Assembly: GCF_030160295.1 (NCBI RefSeq)
Contig: NZ_BSOB01000017.1
Location: forward strand, 62,001-126,000
Direction: 5' to 3'
Source of the DNA: Dyella acidisoli
GTDB lineage: Bacteria > Pseudomonadota > Gammaproteobacteria > Xanthomonadales > Rhodanobacteraceae
Length of the DNA: 64,000 nt
Shown here piece by piece: positions 29,177 through 37,366 of the stretch. The notes under the pieces were generated by a model, which saw nothing but the letters and a program-made list of their open reading frames with translations, was not told the origin of the DNA and did not search any database. The translations under genes were made by a program, and so were the position numbers. Positions within the stretch are counted from its first letter, which is position 1; every line of letters starts with the position of its first letter.

Positions 29177-29769
29177 TCAAATCGCTCCTTGGAGGAAAGC
29201 GTTACGGAGAAGAAATCGTCTCGATAGTGAGCAACGGTCTCCGACATAGTGGAGCCGGCGTAATGCATATCCTTGATCGAGTTATCCCCATAACCGCTCT
29301 TCGGGAAATAAATCGTCACTGACTGTTGCGCAACGATCTGTTTTTGCGATATGTCTGGGCTGAAGGTTGCTTCTTGGAATTTCAAGCGCGCGATCGCCGC
29401 TGTCATCGACCAATGACATACGCCAAGCCCGTAGTAGTCCTCGTCTTGCAACAAGTCGAGATGAAGGGTGCCCTTGTATTGGTTATCACTGACTCGACTG
29501 AACGCAATCGGCGGGCTTTGGCCGGGCGGTGTACGGTAAATGCCAGTGAATCTTTCGTATGGGGTGCACTGTTCGTTGGCGACATCGTATTGCATGAATC
29601 CGGTCACCGAATCGAACAGGCCTGGCGCATCCTTGATCGTCAAGGTGATCTCGTAGCGCACCTTCGGGTTTGTGTTGTGTTTGATATCGGGTGTGCTCAT
29701 GGTGGAACCGCAGGAAGTAGTGGCCAAAGTCAAAAACAGGGCAAAAGATAGGAAAAATGTGGATTTCAT
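29173..29769 (-). CDS. Lipoprotein, candidate immunity protein to the lipase effector
   Basis: A 198-residue protein with a lipoprotein-type signal (MKSTFFLSFALFLTLATTSC, Cys at 20; the lipobox TTSC is imperfect). The mature part looks beta-rich (YEITLTI, KGTLHLDLL, QSVTIYFP), with cysteines at mid-protein. The stop overlaps the start of the effector gene by four bases, so the two are translationally coupled. A periplasmic lipoprotein made with, and just before, an antibacterial lipase is the usual layout of an effector-immunity pair. No named immunity family was recognised. The ATG at 29769 is preferred to a TTG at 29790. Confidence 0.7.
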   Translation of the reverse strand: MKSTFFLSFALFLTLATTSCGSTMSTPDIKHNTNPKVRYEITLTIKDAPGLFDSVTGFMQYDVANEQCTPYERFTGIYRTPPGQSPPIAFSRVSDNQYKGTLHLDLLQDEDYYGLGVCHWSMTAAIARLKFQEATFSPDISQKQIVAQQSVTIYFPKSGYGDNSIKDMHYAGSTMSETVAHYRDDFFSVTLSSKERFE

Positions 29770-29779
29770 TATGGCGCGT

Positions 29780-30115
29780 TTATTGAACAAGTACTGCAGG
29801 GCTGCAAGTCGTTAAGTAGACGTGGCAATTGGTGTCTTTGTCCTTCTTGCACGCCTTCATTCCAGCTTGAATGGCCTCGTCTTCCGTTGCACCCGATTCC
29901 ACATTGAACCAGTTGTCACCTGCGACCATGGCACCGCAGCTGTTGCTATAAGAAATAGCGTACCTGCACTGGATTCCGCCCTTGGTCGTGCAGTCTTCCA
30001 ATGCAGCTTGCCTAGCCTGTTCTCGCCCTAATTTGCTTGTGGAAAATCCAACCACACCTTTGTTCGCGTCGGTATAAATCGCCCCCCAGCGAGACTCCCA
30101 TCGCGGAGGTGGCAC
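29780..30115 (-). pseudogene. DUF4189-domain protein, 5'-truncated
   Basis: The open frame from a GTG at 30115 gives 111 residues with a DUF4189-like pattern: WESRWGAIYTD, repeated Cys residues (ALEDCTTKGG, CRYAISYSNSC) and AVLVQ at the end. In-frame sequence continues upstream as NYGCAPIPGYDQQRP, which in this family follows the signal peptide. A stop is then met inside the yraN 3' end, so the signal peptide and start have been lost. DUF4189 proteins are normally secreted; this one probably is not. It is followed by the lipoprotein gene (11 bases of overlap with a longer form of that gene). Confidence 0.75.
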
Positions 30116-30143
30116 AGTGGGAGTTTGTGGCGGCCGCTGTTGG

Positions 30144-30407
30144 TCATAGCCGGGAATAGGTGCACAGCCATAGTTCCGCAGCGCGGATCAGCTTGGCTTG
30201 TTTGCTTACGGTGACCGAGTTGGCGGCATCGCCATGGCTGGCGCGTAGGCGGTGCCGCACTTCAACGAACACCACGGTGTCGCCGTCGCGCATGACGAGA
30301 TCCAGTTCACCGTAGCGCGTGGTGTAGTTGCGCGTGAGCAATTTGAGCCCAGCGCCCTCCAATTCAGTGCATGCGCGTTGTTCGAACGCGCTCCCTGCAG
30401 CACGCAT
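30144..30407 (-). pseudogene. yraN: YraN (UPF0102) family protein, 3'-truncated
   Basis: An 87-residue frame with the nuclease-like UPF0102 core: EQRACTELEGAGLKLLTRNY, GELDLVMRDGDTVVFVEV and the RKQ-type helix SKQAKLIRAAELWL. Full YraN proteins are about 120 residues and continue with a strand carrying a CRFDV-type motif; here the frame ends abruptly with CTYSRL and a stop. The break coincides with remnants of the DUF4189 gene, so the last third was lost by recombination. The start ATG overlaps the stop of the lpoA-like gene (ATGA), keeping the usual lpoA-yraN coupling. Confidence 0.82.
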
Positions 30408-32257
30408 CAGCCACCGTTGGGTTGGGTGGCTGGCATGGGGGTGGTGCCGGCCGGCGCGGATGCACTGCTTGCGGGAGCAGGGCCATCAGGCGTGCTGTCC
30501 ATCTGCAGGCTGGCGTTGCTCGGGCGCGCTACGCCATCTTGGAATTTCAGCCAAGTCAGCACGCGCTTCACGTGGCCGAAGGTATCCACGGTAAGTTGAC
30601 CCGTTGCGCCGGGTAGGTAGCTGCCTGGATGGTTGTGCAGCCAGTCGAGGTAAGGCACGAGGTTCCATGCATCCATGCCGAACGCGAACAGTTGGGCCGT
30701 TCCGCCATGCGCGGCGGGTAGCTGTGCCGCGATGTCGTGATAGCCGGGCAGGCCGGTTTGTGCGTCGAACAGCCACGGGGCGCCGCAGAATTCCACGCCT
30801 TCCAAGTCGCGATCCGCTGTGGCGTTATCGCTGCCGCCATAGATATGCGATGTGCCGAATACGGGCAGGTTGATGCGCACAATGCGCAACTGCGGCAGCA
30901 GCAGTCGTGCTTGCTCTGCACGCATGCTGATGAAAATGCCCGCGTCGGTTCCGGCATTGCCGGCATTCAATGCGTTGACGGCATCACCGTAATTGACGCC
31001 GCTCGCCGGCAACTGTGCGGTGCCGGTGATCTGTCCGCCCTTGGCTTCCAACTCTGCCTTGAATGCTGCTGCGGCGCGTTTGGCGAAGTCGTCGCCGGAA
31101 ATGAGTACGTAGGTATTGTGTAGGCCGCGCTCGATCATGTGATCGGCGGCCTGCGCGCCTTCGTCTTCAGGCATCAGGGCAAATTCGCTTGCCGTACCCG
31201 CCGGCAGGGTTTTGTTATCCGAATGATTGAGCGCCAGCACCGGAACGGGCAGCGATGGCTGGCCGAGCACAGCCATAACTTCCGGGCGCGCCAACGGACC
31301 GATCACCATCTGCGCGCCGTCGGCTACAGCCTGGTTATAAGCCTTGACCGCGCTGGCGGCATTGCCGCCGCTGTCATAGACGCGTACCGTGGCGCGTGGC
31401 GCATGCGTGTCGGACGACTGGAAGTAAGCGGCAAAGAAGCCTTCGCGAATGGCTGCGCCTGCAGCCGCCAGGCCGTCGCTGTTGGGCAGCAAGAGCGCGA
31501 CATGTGCGGGCATTTTGTAGCCCTCGCGCACACTGGCGCCGCTGCCAGGCACCAGTGTGCCGACGGCTTGTTCCAGATTCGGCTGTGCCTGTGCCACCGT
31601 CACGCCCAGACGGCCGAGTGCTTCATTCACCCATGGCAGCATGCGATCACCTTGCTGCATGGCCGCTGCGCGTTGCTTGAGCGGTTGCGCACCGAGCTTG
31701 GTGAGTAGCGTCAGCGTCTGATCGCGATTCTGTTCGCGATCGGCGCCATGCAATACGTCGTCCATTTCGACGCGCGTGCGCGCTGCACCCCATAGATCGC
31801 CTGTGCCAGCGAGCGCATCGGCGCGCAGGATCAGCAAGCGTGGACGTAGATTCGCCGGTACGCTCAGATCCGGCTGCGTGGTCAAGCGCAGCGCGGTGGC
31901 TGGGTCGCGCTGGCGCAGTGCGATTTCTGCGCGCAGCAAGTCCAAGCGTACGGGTTCGTCATCGCTGAGTCGGTCGCGCTGGATGCCCGTAACAAGTGGC
32001 GCCGCGCGATCCAGCGCGTTTTCTTCGCGATAAGCTTCGGCGGCCAGCAGCTTGTAATGATCGACGCGGCTCGGCGTTTGCGCGGCAAGCGCCAGATAGG
32101 CTTGTGCGGACTGGTCGAATTGCCCCCGATTGCTCAGGTCGGCAGCGTTTTGCGCTGCGGCGATCTCTGCGGGCGAACGTGGCACCACGGACGGCACGCA
32201 GGCGCTCAAGAGCATTGAAATCAGCAGTCCTGACGCGGCGAGACGACCTGAACGCAT
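30407..32257 (-). CDS. lpoA: Outer-membrane lipoprotein activator of PBP1A (LpoA/LppC family)
   Basis: A 616-residue lipoprotein. The signal MRSGRLAASGLLISMLLSAC has its lipobox Cys at residue 20; GAGGAAAT precedes the ATG at 32257. Residues about 35-240 are helical repeats of TPR type (SRVDHYKLLAAEAY). The C-terminal part is a type-1 periplasmic-binding-protein fold (HVALLLPNSDGLAAAGAAIREGF, VIGPLARPEV, YVLISGDDFA, GMDAWNLVPYL). LpoA reaches through the peptidoglycan to stimulate the synthase PBP1A. The gene is divergent from rsmI, as in other Gammaproteobacteria. Confidence 0.88.
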   Translation of the reverse strand: MRSGRLAASGLLISMLLSACVPSVVPRSPAEIAAAQNAADLSNRGQFDQSAQAYLALAAQTPSRVDHYKLLAAEAYREENALDRAAPLVTGIQRDRLSDDEPVRLDLLRAEIALRQRDPATALRLTTQPDLSVPANLRPRLLILRADALAGTGDLWGAARTRVEMDDVLHGADREQNRDQTLTLLTKLGAQPLKQRAAAMQQGDRMLPWVNEALGRLGVTVAQAQPNLEQAVGTLVPGSGASVREGYKMPAHVALLLPNSDGLAAAGAAIREGFFAAYFQSSDTHAPRATVRVYDSGGNAASAVKAYNQAVADGAQMVIGPLARPEVMAVLGQPSLPVPVLALNHSDNKTLPAGTASEFALMPEDEGAQAADHMIERGLHNTYVLISGDDFAKRAAAAFKAELEAKGGQITGTAQLPASGVNYGDAVNALNAGNAGTDAGIFISMRAEQARLLLPQLRIVRINLPVFGTSHIYGGSDNATADRDLEGVEFCGAPWLFDAQTGLPGYHDIAAQLPAAHGGTAQLFAFGMDAWNLVPYLDWLHNHPGSYLPGATGQLTVDTFGHVKRVLTWLKFQDGVARPSNASLQMDSTPDGPAPASSASAPAGTTPMPATQPNGG

Positions 32258-32336
32258 GGATTTCCTCGATCCCATGGGGGCAATTGCGCGATCATAGCCG
32301 ATCGCATCGTTGCTTCGCCGCGAAAAGGGTTCCGGA

Positions 32337-33164
32337 ATGTCATCCAAGCAAATGGGCTGCCTGTGGGTGGTCGCAACGCCAATTGGTCATCGTGATGACA
32401 TCTCCGCGCGCGCTATCGAAACCTTGCGCAATGTCGCGTTGATTGCCGCTGAAGATACCCGGCACAGCCGTCCGTTGATGCTCCAGCACAACGTCAGCAC
32501 GCCGCTGGTGGCGTTGCATGAACACAATGAGCGCGAAGCGGTGGCTGCCATCGTGCGGCGACTGGAGCAAGGCGAATCTGTGGCGTTGATTTCGGATGCC
32601 GGTACACCGTTGATCAGCGATCCGGGTTTTCGGCTGGTACGCGCAGCGCGTGAAGCGGGTATCCGTTGCATACCGGTGCCCGGCGCGTGTGCGGCCATCA
32701 CGGCGCTTTCCGTCGCAGGGCTTCCCAGCGATCGCTTCGTGTTCGAGGGCTTTCTGCCACCCAAATCCGCGGCACGTCGCAGTCGCCTGGAAGAACTTGC
32801 GAGCGATCCGCGGACGTTGATCTTTTATGAATCCTCGCATCGCATCGCAGAGAGCCTTGCCGATATGCGCGATGTGTTCGGCGCGGAACGTGAAGCGGTG
32901 CTGGCGCGCGAGCTCACCAAAATGTTCGAGACAGTGATCGGCGAGCCGCTTTCGCAATTGGCAGCGCGTGTGGTGGAGGATCCGAATCAACAGCGCGGTG
33001 AGTGCGTGGTTCTTGTCGCAGGGCGTGGTGACGATACGGATGCGAAGCTAGCCGAAGGGCGTCGCGTGTTTGCAATCCTGCGCGAGGAGCTTCCACCCGC
33101 GAAGGCAGCGAAATTGGCCGCGGCGATCAGCGGAGCGCCACGCAAGCAGCTTTATCAGGAGTGA
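32337..33164 (+). CDS. rsmI: 16S rRNA 2'-O-methyltransferase of C1402
   Basis: A 275-residue tetrapyrrole-methylase-fold enzyme. The start GCLWVVATPIGHRDDIS, AEDTRHS, ISDAGTPLISDPG, PVPGACAAITALS and FEGFLPPK are all family hallmarks. It methylates the ribose of C1402 in the 16S rRNA decoding centre using SAM. The ATG at 32337 has AAGGG about nine bases before it. Divergent from the lpoA-like gene and directly upstream of the RNase P RNA gene. Confidence 0.95.
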   Translation: MSSKQMGCLWVVATPIGHRDDISARAIETLRNVALIAAEDTRHSRPLMLQHNVSTPLVALHEHNEREAVAAIVRRLEQGESVALISDAGTPLISDPGFRLVRAAREAGIRCIPVPGACAAITALSVAGLPSDRFVFEGFLPPKSAARRSRLEELASDPRTLIFYESSHRIAESLADMRDVFGAEREAVLARELTKMFETVIGEPLSQLAARVVEDPNQQRGECVVLVAGRGDDTDAKLAEGRRVFAILREELPPAKAAKLAAAISGAPRKQLYQE

Positions 33165-33166
33165 GC

Positions 33167-33188
33167 GTAGGTTGCGGTGCAAACCTAC
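33167..33188. repeat. Small palindrome after rsmI
   Basis: GTAGGTT and AACCTAC form a stem 3 bases after the rsmI stop and about 30 bases before the RNase P RNA. It could end the rsmI transcript, but has no T-run. It shares its GTAGGTT start with hairpins at 23911-23940 and 56572. Confidence 0.5.
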
Positions 33189-33218
33189 TCACTGCTTCCA
33201 CCAGCTACACTATCCAAC

Positions 33219-33583
33219 GGAGTCGGCCGGACAGTCGCGTCGCGCCATGTGCGCATCGAGGAAAGTCCGGGCTCCACAGGGCAGGGTGCCAGGTAACACC
33301 TGGGCAGCGTGAGCTGACGGCCAGTGCAACAGAAAGCAAACCGCCGATGGCCTCAAAAGGGCACAGGTAAGGGTGAAATGGTGCGGTAAGAGCGCACCGC
33401 GCGCGGGGCCAACGCCGCGTGGCACGGTAAACCCCACCCGGAGCAAGACCGAATAGGGGAACGATAACGCGGCCCGCGTTGTTCCCGGGTAGGTTGCTGG
33501 AGCCAGGCGGTGACGCCTGGCCGAGAGGAATGACTGTCGCGCCGCAAGGCGTACAGAACCCGGCTTATAGGCCGACTCCACCT
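33219..33583 (+). ncRNA. rnpB: RNase P RNA (bacterial type A)
   Basis: The catalytic RNA of RNase P, which trims the 5' leader of tRNA precursors. The P1 helix is formed by GGAGTCGGCC at 33219 and GGCCGACTCC ending at 33579. Conserved core blocks are present: GAGGAAAGTCCGGGCTCC (CR-I) near 33250, CAGGGTGCCAGGTAACACCTGG after it, ACAGAAAGCAAACCGCC (CR-II/III), AAGGGTGAAA, and ACAGAACCCGGCTTATAGGCC (CR-V region, whose GGTT-type tRNA 3'-end contact is in nearby loops) at the 3' side. About 361-365 bases, a normal size. Any open frames drawn across it are chance. Confidence 0.97.
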
Positions 33584-33601
33584 TTCATTCAGGACAGAGT
33601 G

Positions 33602-33663
33602 AAGAGGAGCGGGTAGTGAGAGAGCGGATCGTCCGGCTTTTCTCTCACTCCCCCCTCCTCTTT
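33602..33663 (+). terminator. Long hairpin downstream of rnpB
   Basis: AAGAGGAGCGGGTAGTGAGAGA pairs with TCTCTCACTCCCCCCTCCTCTT, about 20 pairs with few mismatches, around a 17-base loop. It lies about 20 bases after the RNase P RNA. The right arm is rich in C and T but no U-tract follows, so it may act as a terminator or a 3' processing structure. Confidence 0.6.
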
Positions 33664-33780
33664 GCTTACTTCCTGCGGGCAAAAATCCATGCCAATCAAG
33701 GCTCTTGCCGGTCTTTCTAGAAAACACTGGAAATTTCGCCACAACCGCGCCTTTCTTATTGATTCACAAGCAAAAAATTG

Positions 33781-33809
33781 TTGACAGTCTCAAAAGGCGA
33801 GACTATCGT
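33781..33809 (+). promoter_or_regulatory. Sigma70-type promoter of the mra/dcw cluster
   Basis: A perfect -35 TTGACA at 33781-33786 is followed after exactly 17 bases by TATCGT at 33804-33809. It lies 46 bases before the mraZ start and just upstream of the MraZ boxes. This corresponds in place to the Pmra promoter of E. coli that drives the first genes of the division cluster. Confidence 0.8.
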
Positions 33810-33842
33810 GGGCCCCTGTGTGAAATCGTGGGATTTCGTGGA
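33808..33842 (+). promoter_or_regulatory. MraZ operator: four boxes at 10-bp spacing
   Basis: GTG-type boxes start at 33808 (GTGGG), 33818 (GTGTG), 33828 (GTGGG) and 33838 (GTGGA), exactly one helical turn apart. MraZ binds such TGGG-type direct repeats separated by five bases and represses its own operon. The first box overlaps the -10 element, so binding would block RNA polymerase. The second box is the least conserved. Confidence 0.8.
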
Positions 33843-33854
33843 GTTTTCTAGGTC

Positions 33855-34301
33855 GTGTTCCAGGGCGAAACCGCCATCACCGTCGATGACAAGGGCCGAC
33901 TGGCCATCCCGACTGCGTATCGGGAGCTGGTCACGAGCGCTTGCGCCAATCGGTTGGTGATCACCTACAACCCGTTCGAGTCGGGCTGCCTCTGGCTGTT
34001 CCCGCACGCTGAATGGGAGCGGGTGCGCGACCAGGTGAACGCCTTGCCGAGCGTCAAGGCCGTACATCGTGCCTTGCAGATGAAGCTGGTCGGTGCGGCG
34101 GCGATGCTGGAGCCGGATAGCGCCATGCGCATCCTGTTGCCGGCCAGCCAACGCACTGCGGCCGGCATCGAGAAAAAGGCGGTTTTGCTAGGCATGGGCA
34201 ACAAGTTCGACCTGTGGAGCGAACAGGCCCACCTGGCCAAGATTCGCCAGACCATCGGCGAAGACGAAATCAGCGACGACATGGCGGACCTGCGCCTTTA
34301 G
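33855..34301 (+). CDS. mraZ: Transcriptional regulator MraZ
   Basis: A 148-residue protein with two AbrB-like swapped-hairpin halves, each with the DxxGR/LPxxxR type motif: [14 protein letters not shown] in the first and [14 protein letters not shown] in the second. It forms a ring and binds the repeats in its own promoter, controlling the dcw cluster. Start is GTG at 33855, 13 bases past the last MraZ box. First gene of the cluster; rsmH follows after 49 bases. Confidence 0.95.
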   Translation: MFQGETAITVDDKGRLAIPTAYRELVTSACANRLVITYNPFESGCLWLFPHAEWERVRDQVNALPSVKAVHRALQMKLVGAAAMLEPDSAMRILLPASQRTAAGIEKKAVLLGMGNKFDLWSEQAHLAKIRQTIGEDEISDDMADLRL

Positions 34302-34350
34302 ACCGAAAGGGTCGGCGCGGGATGAATTCGAACAAATGCGGGAGTGCGGC

Positions 34351-35274
34351 ATGGCCGACCTGTTGCTGCACATCCCGGTGATGCTGAATGAAGCGGTGGA
34401 GGGTCTCGCCGTGCGGGAAGGCGGGCGTTATCTCGATGGCACCTTCGGACGCGGCGGTCACGCCCGCGTCGTGCTGTCGCGCCTGGGTTCGGATGGTCGA
34501 CTGCTGCTGATGGACCGTGATCCGCAGGCCATCGCCACCGCGCAAAAAGAATTCGCCACCGATCCGCGCGTGTCGATCCGTCACGCCAATTTCTCCACGC
34601 TGGCCGAATGGGATGAGACGGCCATTGGTCTCGACGGCGTGCTGCTCGATCTCGGCGTTTCCTCTCCGCAGCTGGACGAAGCCTCCCGCGGCTTCAGCTT
34701 CATGGCCGATGCGCCGCTCGATATGCGCATGGACCCCACACAGGGCGAAAGTGCCGCCGATTTTCTCGCCCGCGCCGAAGAACGCGAGATCGCCGACGTG
34801 TTGTGGATCTACGGCGAGGAGCGCTTCAGCCGGAAGATCGCCCGCGCCATCGTAGAGCGCCGCAAAGAATCGCCGATCACCCGCACCGGCGAACTCGCGG
34901 CCTTGGTGGAGCGCCTGATCGGTCGGCGCGAGCCTGGCAAGCATCCGGCTACACGTACGTTTCAGGCGCTGCGCATTCGCGTGAACGGCGAACTGGAAGC
35001 GCTCGAGCGTGGGCTCGAAGCGGCACTCGACCGGCTCAATCCCGGTGGCCGCTTGTCGATCATCAGCTTCCATTCGCTGGAAGATCGCATGGTGAAGCAA
35101 TTCATCCGTGATCATTCCGGTCGCGTGCAAGGCAGTCGCCGCGGTCCTCCCGTTGCTGCAGCGCCGGCTAGGCTGGCTGCGATCGGCAAAGCGCAATTTC
35201 CTTCCGAAGCGGAGCAGTCGGCGAACCCGCGTGCACGCTCCGCTGTGCTGCGCGTGGCGGAGAAGCTGGCATGA
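34351..35274 (+). CDS. rsmH: 16S rRNA N4-methyltransferase of C1402
   Basis: A 307-residue SAM methyltransferase (formerly MraW). [13 protein letters not shown] opens the protein; [10 protein letters not shown] is the SAM site, [10 protein letters not shown] the acidic loop, [12 protein letters not shown] the catalytic motif, and [12 protein letters not shown] the conserved C-terminal piece. It methylates N4 of C1402, the same nucleotide whose ribose RsmI modifies. The ATG at 34351 has GGGAG 6-10 bases upstream and is preferred to 34336. Overlaps ftsL by four bases. Confidence 0.95.
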   Translation: MADLLLHIPVMLNEAVEGLAVREGGRYLDGTFGRGGHARVVLSRLGSDGRLLLMDRDPQAIATAQKEFATDPRVSIRHANFSTLAEWDETAIGLDGVLLDLGVSSPQLDEASRGFSFMADAPLDMRMDPTQGESAADFLARAEEREIADVLWIYGEERFSRKIARAIVERRKESPITRTGELAALVERLIGRREPGKHPATRTFQALRIRVNGELEALERGLEAALDRLNPGGRLSIISFHSLEDRMVKQFIRDHSGRVQGSRRGPPVAAAPARLAAIGKAQFPSEAEQSANPRARSAVLRVAEKLA

Positions 35275-35543
35275 GGGCCGTCGGCATCTTCTCGCTCTTG
35301 CTGCTGCTGGTGGCGACGATGGTCAGCGCGATCGCCGTGGTATGGACGCGCCACCAGAGTCGCGCGCTCTTCGTGCAGTTGTCGCAACTGCAAAGCCAGC
35401 GCGACGCATTGAACATCGAATACGGCCAGCTCGAACTGGAGCAGGCAACCTGGGCCGAGCCGCGCCGCATCGACAACGAAGCGCGCACGAAACTCGGCAT
35501 GTTCACGCCCCGTCCGCAGGACGTGCAGTTGGTGCGGCCATGA
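35271..35543 (+). CDS. ftsL: Cell division protein FtsL
   Basis: A 90-residue bitopic inner-membrane protein: short cytoplasmic start, one membrane helix (residues about 5-24) and a periplasmic coiled coil ([30 protein letters not shown]) ending with the GMFTPRP-type motif. It joins FtsB and FtsQ in the divisome and helps activate FtsWI. Sequence is poorly conserved in this family, but size, layout and place between rsmH and ftsI make the call secure. Starts and stops overlap the neighbours. Confidence 0.9.
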   Translation: MRAVGIFSLLLLLVATMVSAIAVVWTRHQSRALFVQLSQLQSQRDALNIEYGQLELEQATWAEPRRIDNEARTKLGMFTPRPQDVQLVRP

Positions 35544-37366
35544 ATCGGCTGCAGCACGCCATGGCTCCGAAGCCCAGCTCGCGCCGCAAAGGTGCGGGCC
35601 CCAGCACGCGTCGACGCATGTTGCTGGTGATCAGTTTGCTTGGTATCGCATCGCTGGGTCTGATGGCGCGTGCTTTCGATCTGCAGGTGGTGCGCAAACA
35701 GTTCTACCAGGATCAGGGCGACGCGCGCTTTCTGCGCGTGGTGCCGATCGCCGTGTCGCGCGGCACGATCTTCGACCGCAATGGCGAACCGCTGGCGGTC
35801 TCCACGCCGATGGTGTCCATCACCTGCGTGCCGTCGGAAGTGCTCGACAACGCCGACCGCATTCCGGCGTTGGCGCAGGCGCTGGGTACCAATGCCGATG
35901 AGCTGAAGTCGTACCTGGAGCAGCGTGCCGATCGCGATTTCGCTTATCTGCGCAGGCAGATGAGTCCGGAAGCGGCGCAAGCGGTGCTTGCGCTGGGTGT
36001 TCCGGGCGTCAACGGTCAGCGCGAGTACAAGCGCTACTACCCGTCGGGTGAAGTGACCGCGCACGTGCTCGGCTTCACCAACATCGACGATCATGGCCAG
36101 GAAGGCCTGGAGCTTGCGTTCGACAATTGGCTGGCCGGCAAGCCAGGTGCGAAGCGCGTGATCCGCGATCGCATGGGCCGCATCGTCGAAGACGTGGAAC
36201 AGGTGCACGCGCCGCAGCCTGGGCAGAATCTCACGCTCAGCATCGATCGCCGCATTCAGTTCCTCGCCTATAGCGAACTGAAAAAACAGTTGCAGGATCT
36301 CGACGCCGATTCTGGTGAGATCGTGATTCTGGATATAAGCACCGGCGAGATTCTCGCCATGGTGAGCTTACCTACTTACAACCCTAACGTCGTCACCGGC
36401 AGCCCGGCCGCGGCACGTCGCAACCGCACCGTGACCGACGTGGTGGAGCCGGGCTCCACCATGAAGACGTTCACCATGGCGGCCGGCCTTTCCAGTGGCA
36501 AGTACACGCCCACGTCGCCGATGGTCGATACGGGCAACGGCCACTGGATGTTCATGGGTAAGGACATCCGTGACGTGGAGTCCGGCGGTAACGGCGTGCT
36601 TACGCCGACCGGCGTGCTTACCAAGTCAAGCAACATCGGTGCGGCCAAGATCGGGCTGTCGCTGGATACCAAGTTTCTGTATGACACGTATCGCGCGTTC
36701 GGCTTCGGCGAAAGCACGGGCAGCGGTTTTCCGGGCGAATCGGTCGGTCTTCTGCGGCCCGGCCGAAGCTGGCGCCCCATCGAAAAAGCCACCATGGCCT
36801 ATGGCTATGGCCTTAACGTCACGCCGCTGCAACTGGCCGTTGCGTACGCCACGCTGGCGGATGGCGGCGTGATGCACACGCCCACTTTCATCAAGGGCGG
36901 TAGCGATGCAGGCAAGCAGATCATTTCGCCAACTATCGCCCGGGAGCTGGTGGACATGCTGGAGACGGTGACTGCGCCGGGCGGTTCGGCCACGCGCGCG
37001 CAGATTGCCAACTACATCGTGGCCGGCAAGACCGGCACGGCGCATCTGGCATCGGGCGGAGGTTACGCCAAGAACAGTTACAACTCGCTGTTCGCTGGCA
37101 TCGTGCCCGCCACTGATCCGCGCTTGATTGGCGTGGTAGTGATCAATAACCCCAAGAAAAACGTCTACTACGGCGGTGTGGTTTCAGCACCGGTGTTTCA
37201 GAGCGTCATGACCGGCGCGCTGCGCCTGCTTGACGTACCACCCGACAACATCGGGCGCTGGTACGTCGGCGGCCCGTTGCAGGCGGGCGGAGGATTGGCT
37301 GGTACCGCGCCGCCACAGAACGCACAACAAGATGATCAATCCGCCGTGGAGGCCGTAGAGCCATGA
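35540..37366 (+). CDS. ftsI: Septal peptidoglycan transpeptidase FtsI (PBP3)
   Basis: A 608-residue class-B penicillin-binding protein. One membrane helix near residues 27-46, then the PBP dimerisation domain (SRGTIFDRNGEPLA) and the transpeptidase domain with STMK (nucleophile S306), SSN (363-365) and KTG (497-499). It cross-links septal peptidoglycan with FtsW. The ATG at 35540 overlaps the ftsL stop; a longer open frame from 35108 only reads through rsmH and ftsL. The last 40 residues are Gly/Gln-rich and variable. Confidence 0.96.
   Translation: MNRLQHAMAPKPSSRRKGAGPSTRRRMLLVISLLGIASLGLMARAFDLQVVRKQFYQDQGDARFLRVVPIAVSRGTIFDRNGEPLAVSTPMVSITCVPSEVLDNADRIPALAQALGTNADELKSYLEQRADRDFAYLRRQMSPEAAQAVLALGVPGVNGQREYKRYYPSGEVTAHVLGFTNIDDHGQEGLELAFDNWLAGKPGAKRVIRDRMGRIVEDVEQVHAPQPGQNLTLSIDRRIQFLAYSELKKQLQDLDADSGEIVILDISTGEILAMVSLPTYNPNVVTGSPAAARRNRTVTDVVEPGSTMKTFTMAAGLSSGKYTPTSPMVDTGNGHWMFMGKDIRDVESGGNGVLTPTGVLTKSSNIGAAKIGLSLDTKFLYDTYRAFGFGESTGSGFPGESVGLLRPGRSWRPIEKATMAYGYGLNVTPLQLAVAYATLADGGVMHTPTFIKGGSDAGKQIISPTIARELVDMLETVTAPGGSATRAQIANYIVAGKTGTAHLASGGGYAKNSYNSLFAGIVPATDPRLIGVVVINNPKKNVYYGGVVSAPVFQSVMTGALRLLDVPPDNIGRWYVGGPLQAGGGLAGTAPPQNAQQDDQSAVEAVEP

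Noticed and set aside
33210-33742. Open frames on the minus strand across the RNase P RNA and its 3' hairpin
   Set aside because: They lie over a clearly folded rnpB with conserved blocks; no ribosome sites and no family features.
35108-35539. N-terminal extension of ftsI through rsmH and ftsL
   Set aside because: Out-of-frame reading of the two upstream genes; the ATG at 35540 gives the normal FtsI N-terminus and overlaps the ftsL stop.
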